Shown one piece after another: positions 12,418 to 24,335 of a stretch of DNA of 64,000 bases (the stretch's first letter is position 1; the number at the start of each line of letters is the position of its first letter). This stretch comes from Otis tarda (Eukaryota; Chordata; Aves; Otidiformes; Otididae). The notes beneath the pieces are model-generated. The model had not been told where the DNA came from, did no database searches, and saw nothing but the letters and a program-made list of their open reading frames with translations. Both the position numbers and the translations under genes were made by a program. The stretch spans positions 82,375,001 through 82,439,000 of the forward strand of contig CM048552.1 of NCBI GenBank assembly GCA_026413225.1, in the 5' to 3' direction.

Positions 12418-12850
12418 TACAGAGGCTGGAGCACCTCTCCTATGAGGACAGGCTGAGAGAGTTTGGGCTGTTCAGCCTGGAGAAGAGAAGGCTCCGGAGA
12501 GACCTTATAGCGGCCTTCCAGTACCTCAAGGGGGCTTATAAGAAAGATGGTGAGAAACTCTTCAGTAGGGCCTGTTGCAACAGGACAAGGGGTAATGGTT
12601 TTAAGATAGAGGGATTCAGATTGGATATTAGGAAAAAAATTTTTACAGTGAGAGTGGTAGAACACTGGAACAGGTTGCCCAGAGAGGTGGTTGATGCCCC
12701 ATCTCTGGAAACATTCAAGGCCAGGTTGGACAGGGCTCTGAGCAACCTGATCTGGATGAAGATGTCCCTGCTTCTTGCAGGGGGGTTGGATTAGGTGACC
12801 TTTGAAGGTCCCTTCCAACCCTAACTACTCTATGATTCTATGATTCTATA
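12418..12850 (+). mobile_element. CR1 LINE 3' end, plus strand
   Basis: The segment opens in the CR1 ORF2 C-terminal region (the sequence for [16 protein letters not shown]). It runs through the last codons and 3' UTR and ends at the ATTCTATG microsatellite near 12828-12850. The 5' side is truncated next to unique sequence. The C-terminal ORF2 frame is readable with few changes, for example a phenylalanine where a leucine is usual. About 433 bp remain, which is typical of short 5'-truncated CR1 copies. It encodes nothing functional. Confidence 0.93.
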
Positions 12851-13810
12851 CTATTGAAATATACCAAATATATTGCTGGAGTGTTGCTGGTCATGTTTTG
12901 AGAGTGTGCTAATATTAAAACAAAATCCCTGACTGCAAAAGCTATAATGGCACCTTGAAATCTCTTCAACCTTCAAGTTTCTAGGGAAGATGTTGTGCTG
13001 CAAGAAGTAAAGTGCTTCAGAAGACAACAGTTCCCAATCTCCAGATGTTCAACTCCTTTCAAAACATATGCTGAGCTATCTTATGTTGAAATCTGAAGGG
13101 GATGGAATCCTCCAGTTAGTTATATTGTTGTCAAGACAAGGCTGGATGGACTAAAACCAAGGGACATCAAAAAATCCTTAATCCTCAAAAAAAAAAAAAT
13201 CCCCCAAAGCAAAAGCCAAAAAGCAAAAAAAAAAAAAAATCCCTTTTAAAGGAATTACTCCATTAAATCATTTCAAACAGGGCCTCTGCCAGACCCCACT
13301 CCCTTGTAGTAACATAACTAGAATGATTCACTGAGTCAAGAGCTCAGAGGTTGCCAATAACCACTGTATTTCATGGGCTTTTCAAATTCAGAGGGAAATA
13401 GCAAATTAAGGATCAGTTAAAACTCTTGTATATATGATGCCTGTCATGGTATAGGGAAGGGAAGGGATCATACGTGCTTGCGATTGTGATGGCTTCGAAA
13501 TGTATTATATGAAAAGAGGGCTTAAATGGCTTGTGGAAAAAGATTTTTTTCTCATTGTACCTGTATGTAACACTCTCACACTGCTCCTACTGTGACTTTG
13601 ATCTGTTTTTCTCTTCCTACTCAAAAAAAAAAAAACAAAACCCTTTCAGATGGCTGGTAATGCCAGTCACATATAGCTTGTGCCTTTCCACTCCTTCCCT
13701 GATCCTAGAAATTAACAGGTGCAACAAGGGTGAAGGAGGATCCTTTTAAAGCTTTTCCTATTTATTGCACCTGCATTTAGCTCACAACACAAAGTCCTTC
13801 AGAAGCTAGT
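12851..13810. other. Unique sequence with A-rich tracts
   Basis: No gene or named repeat seen. Two A runs of 13 and 14 bases lie within 13187-13239, separated by short C-rich and A-rich words. An A run also occurs near 13623. Confidence 0.5.
13187..13239. repeat. A-rich low-complexity tract
   Basis: Two long A runs separated by CCCCC, AAAGC and AAAAGCC words. This is simple low-complexity sequence with no linked element recognised. Confidence 0.8.
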
Positions 13811-14005
13811 ACAGAATCACTGAATAATTTAGGTTGGAAGGACCTGTGGAAGTCCTGTGGCCCAGCCCCCTGATCAGACCATGAGCAAACACTGAATTAG
13901 AGTAGTTGCTCAGGGTTGTATCCAGTCAAATTTTGACTAACTTCAAGGAGGGAGACTTCACAGTCACTCTGGGAATCTATTCCAGTGGTCCTTTTATCTA
14001 ATCAG
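13811..14005 (-). mobile_element. Older CR1 LINE 3' end fragment, minus strand
   Basis: From 13811 the words AGAATCACTGAATAATTTAGG, TTGGAAGGACC and GGAAGTCCTGTGG follow the reversed CR1 3' end. They are followed by TTGCTCAGGGTTGTATCCAG and CAAGGAGGGAGACTTCACAG, the usual order for an older CR1 subfamily. The microsatellite is decayed and divergence is clearly higher than in the copies at 6891 and 19826. It reads like the same subfamily as the 3' fragment at 34119. The right limit is approximate, because similarity fades after about 14000. Confidence 0.72.
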
Positions 14006-17000
14006 AAATTATTTTACTTTAACAAGCCTTTTGATTTAAGACGCCTGGAGAAGGAAACAAATCCCTCTATTGCTTCCATATGCCCTGTTGGAAAGACCCC
14101 ATGAAGCCCCTATTGATTTTGTATACTCTACAAGACTTTTGTTTGGCTTGTTTTTACTTGGCCCTATTTGCCTTCCCTTGCCTTCTCTACATTGCCAATC
14201 CTGACCCCCCTCAGCACTTACAGTGCCCCAGTTTTGGGACAGGGATGCCGATGGCAATACATCTTGGTGCTAGAGCTGTTTTGCTGTGGAAGACTTCAGA
14301 GAACACCAGCCTTGGCTCCAAGGGCAGAGCCCGCATTTACAGTTGTTGGCTGTTCTCAATCCCTTCCCCAGGGGAGCAGGAACCTCTTACAGGATTAGCT
14401 GTTTACCCTGCTGCTGGTATTGGGAATTTCGCAGGACTATGAAGTGGTCTGGCTGGCATCAGAGTTTACATACTATACTCAGTTGTATGTGAAACCACTG
14501 CAACCTGTTTTCTTTATACCCTGCATTTACCACAACTCAATACAGAGATGATGTTCTAGCGTTGCCATTGTTAATTTGAGCCATGCCACTCATCTTTTTT
14601 TTTTTTTAATTAGTTCTCATACATAGAAAACTCCAAATTTCAGATGCTAAATAGTAGGAATCTGTTGAATCTGTTTAATTATCAGGAGCAAAAATAATAA
14701 ATGCACTAGGGAAAAGTCTTTTCATGTGCACAGTTTTTAATTTTTTTCCTGACCATTTTGCAAAAGTTTAGATGAGCTGAATGTCCTGGCTTAATAAGCC
14801 ATTAATACTGCTCAGAACAACCCAAGTCATGGAGAGATCCTCATATTTGGTGACTTCTCCCTTCATTTGACTGTACTGGCTGCTCCAAAATACATCATCA
14901 CAATGTGTGTACGAAACCAGACTTTGTTAAAAACAGTAAGAATAATAATCAGCCATCACCAATGTACAACCAACTGCTGTGAGATTCAATTTCTCTTTTC
15001 TCCATTGAGTAAACTAAGTCTCTCACCCTCTTGAGATGTGCTATAACCAATGCACATTGGACTTTGCTCCCTTTTCAGTCCCTCCCCTAAGCTCTTAATT
15101 CTCCACATGCGTAAATACAGAGAGATTTGCTGTTTGTTTCCAAACCACAAGGCTTCTACAGACTCATTAATACTTCTCTGAGAGAGCTAGAAAGATTTGA
15201 GAATACTGGAAAAAGAGCTCCTCGGGAGATTTGCAGACCATAATGATTTGTGTGTAGGAAAACCTTTTTGGTTTTTATTCCCAGCTTCACACTTTGCATG
15301 CTGGAGAAATTTTGTCATTATGTAAACAATAATAAGAGCAACAAGGAAAAAAAAAAGTATTTATGAATGGATTATTAAAACTTTTTTTTTTAATTGAAAT
15401 TGTGAGTAGAGCTCTCCTGACTCTACAGGAGATGCTCAGAATGCCAAGCATTTAAACACATTTCTCTTAGGAACACGAAGGACAAGTAGATTAATCTGAA
15501 CTGCAAGAGACATCAAACTTATTCACCTCATTTTCTATCTCTCCTAGATGAGTCCAGGAACTCAGCCCTTTTCCTTTCTTGCTGTACAGTGACTTGATAT
15601 GATAGTAAGGAATATGATCCTTTACCCCTAGAATGCAGGAGAAGAAAACAAAAAATTTTAAAAAAATACTTTTCTGTCAGGGCTGAGGTAATGAGGGATG
15701 GAGGATGGTTTGGAATGGTTTGGAAACGTTCTTGAATATATTCATGTGTTAAAAAAAAACCTATTTCTCAGTTAAATCATTCATATTTTCTTGCAGTAAA
15801 TAACCTCTCATTCCCTCCAAAAAAATGTCTTATTCCTGAAGGCATTGCTTCCTTATATGACAGTCTACTGGTACAGAATAGCAAGTGTTGGGAAAACTCC
15901 TGTGCTTAGAAACCACTGAAGATTAAATTCTTTGCTATTTTTCTTCTCGTCTAAAACCACAGAGTTAAGAGAGTGAACAACAGTGAAAAAAAATGAAATA
16001 CTTGGATTCAATTTCTGTAATCACAAAGATAATTCATTAATATACACATACATACATGCACGCATACATCCATATGGATACATTTATATATATAAAAAAG
16101 TTTCTTATGAAATACATGAAACAAATGTTAGCTCTATGGGTGAGAAAAGCTGGTCCTGATTGGTTCATCACATAAAAAGATAAGAAATTAGACTGAGGCT
16201 GAGGTCCAACTGAGAAGTAATTGAAGGCCTGTACCTGAGAAATTAAAGAAATACAAGTAGAGAAAGGATGAATGAGAGAAGCCAGAAGCAGAACAGAATG
16301 GGAATATTCTGAGTGGCTGTCAATTCGCAGAGGTCTCATTGTGACTCTTCAGTTATAGAATAGCACGGGCAGTGATGTTACATCACAGGAAAGACATGAT
16401 AAATAGACTGACTTTCTTATCTCATGGTATTTTTCTTTCATATTGTTCCTGGATAACAGAAGTCTGAGCGTAATAGCTCTGGTTTTAAGGGCTACAGAAA
16501 TCTACTATTAAAGTAAAGATCATTGAAAAATGTGGTAGAAGATCTGGGAGAAAAGACACCGCATGAGGTATGTGTGATTTAAAAGACAGACCAGATAACT
16601 TACTGATCTGGAAGTGAACCTAGGAGTTATCAGGGGAAAAAATCAAGCCTACAGCTACAGTAGTAAAGGAAACTCAAGGCAGGTGAAACTCACAGGGAGA
16701 GTGAATGTAAAGCAAAAGGATATTGCATTTTTACTAACAGCAAACAGTACAAATCACCATATCACAGACAAAGTATCATCATTGAAAACAGCTCTGGAAG
16801 AGATCCTGAAACCAACAGCAGTGATGACTACCAACTTTAAGATATTTGGAAGCTTGTCTTAAGGTTAGAAAAAAGAATGGAACTGCAGAGTTTTTAAAAT
16901 AGCTATGGTGAACAAAAAATCCCAAATCACCAACATTTTTTAATAGAAGTTTAGTTACATTCTTAAAACCACTATTATAGCCTCATTTTGAAACTCCCTT

Positions 17001-19825
17001 TTTCTATCTTTGATGTGTTACAAAAAAAATGAAGTCTTTATCTACTTTTCCACTGCCTAAATGGACTGATGGTATGTTAAAAAACTTAGTTCCTTACAGA
17101 GCGAAAAAAAATTTATAGCTTAGTTTGAAGTGCGCTTCCTAGTTTTACCTTCTTCCATTCATAATAATTGATAGTATTGTAATAAAAATAAGTACTGCCA
17201 CAAACCAATTGTTTGTAGGTTGTCAAAATTTACAATTAATATTTTAAACATCTCTCTGGAGTGTTTGTGAAAATTACTTTTGGTTCAGTATTGAATGGTA
17301 AGATTAAATTTGCTCTTAAGTTACTAAGTTTTCAAATTGAATTTTTCTAGCATTTTTCAAAAGCAAGTGAAATGATAAACTCCAAACCTGACCCATCAGG
17401 TCAGTTTATCAGTCTTACATATCAAATCAAATCTGAGAATATATATTAAATTTTTTTGAAAGCTTATATTTTTATAGTTTATTTTCAAAACATGTATATT
17501 TAAACTTTTCCCTCAATTACTGACACGATGGGGGTATCTACTCTATTGTCATTGCTAGACTGTAAATTCTAGAAAGCAAGGATTCAGTATCCAAGTGTTA
17601 AGTCAAGCAGCAAGAACCTGATATATTTTATTGACAAATGTAACCAAACTTTTGAACAAAAAAAATTCAGATCACAGAATACGTAACGTTAGGTTATCAA
17701 TAAATAGCTAAAACAACATGTCTGCCTGAAGGATATGTTTATGTTTGAAAGCTTCTCAGGCAATACAGCTCTGGTCTAGAGAGCCTTTAATAAAAAATCC
17801 ATTATTCTGATTTTGTAGGATCTACAGCTCAAATTGGAATAGTTGAAAAATCTTCCTCCCAAAAATGTATGAGGACTGTTTTGGTTTTTTTTTTTAATTT
17901 CTTTTTTTTAGGTAGCAACAGTAATTTTAAATTGCTTTCAAATGTTTGATATTTTAACGAGTTGGCAAGAAGCAAATTTTCAGAAGTACACCCCACCCCA
18001 CCACTCCTGAATTCTCAACAGAACGCTAGCAGAATGGGGAATGGGGAAAATATCACCATTGGGCCCAAAGAAATCTTAGCAGGCTACTCCAGATGAAAAT
18101 TGAATAATTATTCAGCCTTATTTAGAACAATAGCTTAAAATTTAAAAGTCTGTTATTTTGGAAGAGCTCTAGTCTCAACATTAACTTAGGAATAAAGCCA
18201 ACAGTTGAGCTGTTGCATTTTTCCCCCTACACATGTTAATTATGATGTGTTTAACTCCCATCCTCAAGACATACTCCCTCCATTATGAAATTAGTATTAA
18301 TCTTCCCACAAAGCAGAAGATATTTCTGTGCCTTCAGCATGATGAGGGGAATTGACACGACTGATAGCAATCAGTTATTCACCCCTAAGTGAGGGAATTG
18401 GTAACAGCATGGCAAGTTAATGAAGAATTAGGTGTTCTATCTGAGATCTGGGAAAGATTTCTTCAGAGATTATTTAAAACATGTTAAATCTTTCCTCTGG
18501 CAACAAAATCACCACCTGAGTTGAAGGGACATAAACAAGGAGACTAAATCACATCTCCCACCTGCCAACTTGTCACTCAATGAGTCCCATCAAGTCAGCA
18601 CAAAAATATGCCACTGTACATGGATGTTGTTCAGTTTCTAAAACAAACAAACATGCAATTAAATGTCTCCATCATATGAAATACTGCAGACTGAATTTTC
18701 CACACCTACTTGTGCAAGCAGTGCTTTACTCTGAGGACAGTAGGTCCTCCAGGATGAGGGGGTGGATGTTTTGTGGCAGACTAGTTGTGGCTTCCAGCTC
18801 CCATTTGGTTGCTGAGGCAGGACTAAGGTCTCAGGTTAAGACCTCAGATGTGTTTTTCTCCTGCCTAGTGTCTCACATGCCTCTTAAACTTATCCACAGT
18901 TTTCCAAAAATAGGCTCCCCAAGACTAAACCTCTGAGCTGAGCTGAAGTCATCTTCTTAATCAGTAGCAGATAATTTCAAAAGGAGATTGTCACCCCGGA
19001 GGCCTCATGCTCCGTGTGTATAGTTCAAGATCCCACATGCATTTTACTGGGCACATAAAACCTGAAGTCCCCTAAAAGGAGGTATCTTAGAAACTTTGAC
19101 TTACATGGTCTGTATGCTTCTATACTCCTTTAAATTAACATAAAGGTTTACCTACCATTTTCTTTATCTCATACTGAAACATGATGAAGACTAAGGTTCA
19201 GAAATCTGCCAAGGAACAGAAGAACTTCTGAAAGCAGAGACCTGGTCGCCTCCTGGTGCCTGAGGGCTGAATTCTGGTGTTAGTGAGTCCAGCATACTGT
19301 TTCTGTTTCTAAGAGACAGTTCCTATCCTCTCCCTAAACAAAGAGGTGTAAATTCCCAGAGTCAAATTCCCAGAGTCTGGGATCCAACCAGAAGACAGAC
19401 AAACAGAAAATAATCTGTCAAGACATTTGGCATAATCTAACGCATGAGTGTGGGAGTAAAATTCTTCTCTCCAGGAGGAAAAAGGACAGGACTATTTTCA
19501 ATGACTCATACAGAATTTCTCTTAGTTAAGGGCTACCTTGTTGCCTTGTCACTCTCAGGCTTTTGTTAGATAAAAACGGTGACAACCCAGAGATGTACAA
19601 AACAACTACTCTGAGGAGTGTGGGTAGAAAAGCGGTGTGTTAGTCCCAGCAATTCAACCACTTTTGTCAACAAAAGAGTGGGCTCCCCTCTGTATTTGTC
19701 ACATCTGCGATATATGCCAGCCATGAGATAGTACAGAGGGCACAGGAAAATAAGGTTTTTATCACTATTTTCCCTAATCTTCCTTTATTAGAAAAAAAAA
19801 TCCCTGTATTCTCAGGGATCAGAGT
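14006..19825. other. Unique AT-rich sequence without recognisable genes
   Basis: No exon or RNA gene was recognised. The interval becomes strongly AT-rich around 17000-17550. A decayed CATACATG-type microsatellite lies at 16041-16097. Open frames of up to 120 codons (14080-14442 plus, 18580-18936 plus) show no family resemblance. Confidence 0.5.
16041..16097. repeat. Imperfect CATA-type microsatellite
   Basis: Words such as CACATACATACATGCACGCA and TATATATATA follow one another with frequent interruptions. This is a decayed simple repeat. Confidence 0.7.
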
Positions 19826-20394
19826 CAGGCAAGATCTCCCGCTCTACTCTGCCCTGGTGAGACCCCACCTGGAGCACTGTGTCCAGTTCTGGAGCCCCCA
19901 ACACAAGAAGGACATGGACCAGTTGGAGAAGGTCCAGAGGAGGGCCACCAAGATGATCAGAGGGCTGGAGCACCTCTCCTGTGAGGACAGGCTGAGAGAG
20001 TTGGGGCTGTTCAGCCTGGAGAAGAGGAGGCACTGGGAGACCTTATAGCAGTCTTTCAGTACCTCAAGGGGGCCTACAAGAAAGATGGGGAGAGGCTGTT
20101 TAGTAGGGCCTGTTGTGACAGGACTAGGGGTAATGGTTTTAAGATGGAGGGAGGTAGATTTAGATTGGATATTAGGAAAAAAATTTTTTACAATGAGAGT
20201 TGTAGAGCACTGGAACAGTTTGCCCAGAGAGGTGGTGGATGTCCTGTCCCTGGAAACGTTCAAGACCAGGCTGGATGAGGCTCTGAGCAACCTGATCTAG
20301 TCGGGGATGCCCCTGCTCCTTGCAGGGGGGTTGGACTAGATGACCTTTGAAGGTCCCTTCCAACCCTAACCATTCTATGATTCTATGATTCTAT
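19826..20394 (+). mobile_element. CR1 LINE 3' end, plus strand, young-looking
   Basis: The fragment begins at the CR1 ORF2 word CCCGCTCTACTCTGCCC and runs through the ORF2 C-terminus, the short 3' UTR and the ATTCTATG microsatellite ending near 20394. It resembles the copy at 6891 closely over the shared part, including the HLEYCVQFW-type region. A lost base near 20030 shifts the ORF2 frame. The 5' side is truncated into unique sequence. It belongs to the same CR1 subfamily as the copies at 6891, 12418 and 50660. Confidence 0.95.
19857..20300 (+). pseudogene. CR1 ORF2 C-terminal fragment with one frameshift
   Basis: Codons 19857-20048 encode the CR1 region [20 protein letters not shown] and onward to SLEKRR. 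A single-base loss then shifts the frame, giving WETL and a stop. The true frame resumes at about 20050 and continues through 20085-20300, where it ends with the normal CR1 terminus ALSNLI and a stop. The catalytic part of the polymerase is missing. This is a dead remnant of the element at 19826. Confidence 0.9.
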
Positions 20395-23300
20395 TGAGCT
20401 CTTGGCCACAGTCTTTACACTAAGGTATATAATATAGCATTAAAAGAAATGATTTGCACCCAAATCAGACATTAGACGTTAAATAGCTCAAAGCACCATA
20501 TGCCAAATACACTTTAGTGCCCAATGAGCAGCTCCTGTGGGTGCTGCCCTTGGGACAGGCAACTCACTGTCCTAATTCCTTTGGAGCCCACAGCTTTTGA
20601 AGGGAGAAGCAAAAGGAGAGAGAGCAGGTGGGGAACTGCACTTCATACTTTCTTCATCATGTCTGAAACCTCATGAAGTTCATTACAGAAATGAGGTTTG
20701 GGGTTTTGGTTGTGGGTTTTTCTCTCTTCACAAACCACGAAGAGTCACAATTAGCTGTTGGCTAGGCAGGCACTGCCCACATCTAGAGACTCCTCGGCAG
20801 AGAACATTTTCTGTATGGCACTCAGGCAAATACAGCTTTTTTAAATTTTCAATTAATGTCTGTGCAGTTGGTTAGTTAATTGTGTTTTGCAAGTGGCAAT
20901 TTACAGTTGGAGACAACACACTTTTTCCTAAACAGAAGTCACCTAGCCTCAAGGCACTGTATTCAACACTGATAAAGCTAGTATATTCAGCCTCTACAGT
21001 CTATCCTTAGTGATCAGTGTTGATTATTTCAAGCTTGTTTTATAGACGTTCCAGATGTCCTGCAGCAGAGAAAGAAGAGACAGTACAGCAGCACAAGCTT
21101 GGAATGCAAAAGCCAGAGAAAATAACCTGTGCCCAGCAGCCACATCAAAGAAACTTCTTTTTTTTTTTGTGCTCATTACCTATGCATCTTGTAACATTTC
21201 AGTTGTGAGAGCCATGTGGGGATGTGACTCCCTCATGAGCTAGGGCCCTTTCTCTAGAAATAGTGTAGGTTTCTTAAGATAGCCCTGTGATTAAAAAAAG
21301 TGTTTATCACATAGTTCTGCAATTTCTTGTGCATCTTTGATGAACTCACCTGCCCCCTCCTCACTAATCCATCTCCCTCAGGCTGCTCTCAGCATGCCAG
21401 ACCTCTGGGAAGGTTTCTGCAGCTGCCATACGTGGAAAAAAAAAAGAAATTGTATACCCCTAAAATGTTCTCTCCTTTCGCCTCTCAGTGTAAAACTTCC
21501 CTAAAATGCAGCAAGGGATATTCACTGCATGTTGATGACTGGTATAAAAAAAAATTTATCCAACTGATCTCAAAACAAGAACAATTTTAATAAATAAGAG
21601 AGGAGAATGATTTATGTCATTTGCTTCCAATCCTGGGCATACCCAAGAAGTTAGTTCTTAAAACTAAAATACGTTTAGGTCTCTGGTTTTTGTTTTGTTT
21701 TGCTTTTCTTTTTGGCTTTTACTGAACTCCAAATAGCTGACTTCATGAAAGTTAAAGAAGTTTATAAACCATATAAAACCTTAGATTTATAGGGTTAGTG
21801 ATGCAACTAAAAGAAGCAATTATAATGTAAGAAATCCAATTACAGGAATATGTATGGATGCATTTAAAACTCTACAGCATTTCTAAGTAACATTCTTCTG
21901 TTAAATATCCAGGAAAATACAGAATTTTTTTTTTTATAAAATGAAGTATAAATGATCTATTGCTCTCTCTTTGAAACTTTCTGATTGATTTACAAGCAGT
22001 TGATGTGATAGTTGTCTCCAACTAATCAGAACAATCCTTCTTATAGATCATTATGACAATTTTTTTTTTTTTTTTTTTACACATGAGTAACAATTATAAG
22101 CCTTGAACATTAAAATAAACACTTTCTTCAACTTAAGGGGATAAAAGTAACATAATCCAGATTATAGCCAACCACCAAATTCCCATTTTCATTAAGAATT
22201 TATACTACAATCCAAAATTGTATTTGTATCATGTTTGGTTAGGCATCATATTGACCGTAAATAAAGCCAGAGATGCAATACCTGAAGGCATTTATTTATA
22301 TGAATATTGTGGACCCATATTGGTAACCTCCATGGAAGAAAACAGGCAATTCCTCTGAGCAATAATCTGTACAGCTGACATGTTCATCATCAGGATTTTA
22401 GTCTGTCATGACACAACAATTTAGCTTCATAGGTCTCACTCTTGTCACACTGTCACAGTGTTTAAAGAAAGATTTGCACTGGCCAGTGCCAAAGAAAGGA
22501 AATAATGTAGAGAACAGACCACATTAAAGGGGGTTTGGCTTCACAAAAAAAAAAAAGAAAGAATGCGTTGAGCCATTGTGATGAAAGGTCTTCCTTGTGC
22601 ACTATGTCCTGATTTGAGGGCTATGAGCACTGAGGTGGCATCTACAATCTCAGATTATTAATACTTTTAAAGAGTTGCTGGTTTTCAGTAACTGAAGATC
22701 ATCAACAGGCTAGATAAATTCTCTTTGGTGTCTTCTGTTGTTTCTTGTTCAATGTCTTCTTGTCCAATGTGTGCAAAAAAAAAAAATAACATAAGCAATC
22801 TCCATCTTGGGATTTGGGCACTGGGGCATTGCTTGGGGATTCATACATAGCTATATTTATTTCCCAGACCTGCACTGCCCCAGCAGCAGGACTGAAATTA
22901 AAAAAGCAATACACTGGCTACTTGCTTTATAGCTTTTCCATATACTGGTTACAACAAAGAAGCTGACCCTTAATTTTCAGTTGGAACTCATATATAGAAA
23001 CTTGAGTACCACTGTTCACATCAAAGAGTCATTTCAGGATAGAGTGGTAGCAAATACATGTTTACAAACAACATACTGCAGAAAGTATTAATTATTTAAG
23101 TGGCAGAATATCTGCCACTATTGTCTGTAGAACACCAGTCAGTGTTTCACACTACCTGTGCAAATACTGGATATCACCATAGTGGATGGCTGCTAGACAT
23201 GTGGCTCCTACCTCAAATGTGGGTTGGGGCAAATATTATTGTTTTGCAGATTTAGTCTCCTCAAGGTATGCAAGTGGCTTAAAATGTTTTCCTTATAGAA

Positions 23301-23438
23301 CATATTGTTAGATCTCAAGAGAGCATTTTATGCCCAAGGAACATTTAGTGGAAAGGTAGATTGCATTGAACTAAAACTAGTGATAGCAATAGTAAAATTC
23401 ACATGTGCCTAAGTGGATACAAAAGAAATTTAGGACAC
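20395..23438. other. Unique AT-rich sequence without recognisable genes
   Basis: No gene or named repeat seen. It holds a 19-base T run at 22060-22078 and shorter A runs near 21438, 22543 and 22777. Open frames stay under 93 codons and show no family resemblance. Confidence 0.5.
22060..22078. repeat. Poly-T run, 19 bases
   Basis: Uninterrupted T run flanked by TATGACAA and ACACATGAG. No RNA polymerase III gene was recognised next to it. Confidence 0.9.
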
Positions 23439-23620
23439 TGTCGTAGCTCAGCCCCGATCGGGACCAGACTACGCAGTCTCTCTCTCACTCCCCCCACCCT
23501 CCGAGAGAATAGGAGGAGATGATATAAGGAAAACGGCTCAAAGTTTGAGATAAGGACAGGGAGAAATCCTTAAAGTTACTGTTACGGGCAAAACAGACTC
23601 GACTTGGGGAAAAACACTCA

Positions 23621-23626
23621 TTTATT
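23621..23626 (-). terminator. Polyadenylation signal of LTR type B
   Basis: AATAAA on the minus strand, followed by the segment rich in TTTTTCCCCAAGTC and GTCTGTTTTGCCCG. That segment is shared with the AATAAA regions of the LTRs at 8070 and 41365. Confidence 0.65.
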
Positions 23627-24328
23627 TCTAAAAATTAGTAGGAGAATGAGACAGGGAACAAGATAACCCCCCTCCCCACCCCTCCCTCTTCCCGGGCTTA
23701 ACATTATCTCTACTACCTCCCCTCCGGAGCGGCACAGGGGGCGGGGAAAGGGAATGGGGGTCGCGGTCAGTTCATCATGCGTTGTTTTATGCCACTGTAT
23801 CATCGGCAGGGGAAGAAGTCCTCACATTCCTCCTCTGCTCCAGCGTGGGGTCCCTCCCACAGGCCACAGTCCTTCGTGAAACTGCTCCGGCGTGGGTCAT
23901 CTCTTCCACAGGGTGCAGTCCCTCTAGAACAGCGGGCCCTCCACAGGCCACAGCCTCCTTCAGGCCTCCACCTGCTCCAGCATGGGGTCCTCCATGGGCT
24001 GCAGGTGAATCTCTGCCCCTCTGTGGGCCTCCATGGGCTGCAGGGGGACAACCTGCTCCACCATAGTCTTCACCACAAGCTGAAGAGGAATCTTGGCCAG
24101 GAGCCGCATTACTCCTCCCCCTCCTTCTTCACTGACCTTGGTGTCTGCAGCCGCTCCTCACAACAGGCTGGCAGACGCCTCTCAGGATCCTTTTTACATC
24201 TTATTCATTTCAACTTCTCATCTCCTCTCCACTTCTTGCAATACAAATACAGTATAATGGCTTACAACAAATCTCCACACCCAGTTTCTTCCAAGTAGCA
24301 GAGAGACTCCCTTCAGCACCCTCCTCAC

Positions 24329-24335
24329 TTATATA
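24329..24335 (-). promoter_or_regulatory. TATA box of LTR type B
   Basis: TATATAA on the minus strand, about 170 bases inside the LTR start. It sits in the part of the LTR that has no counterpart in the type A copy. Confidence 0.65.

Noticed and set aside
22060-22078. Poly-T run considered as an RNA polymerase III terminator
   Set aside because: No A-box, B-box or tRNA-like fold was recognised upstream on either strand.
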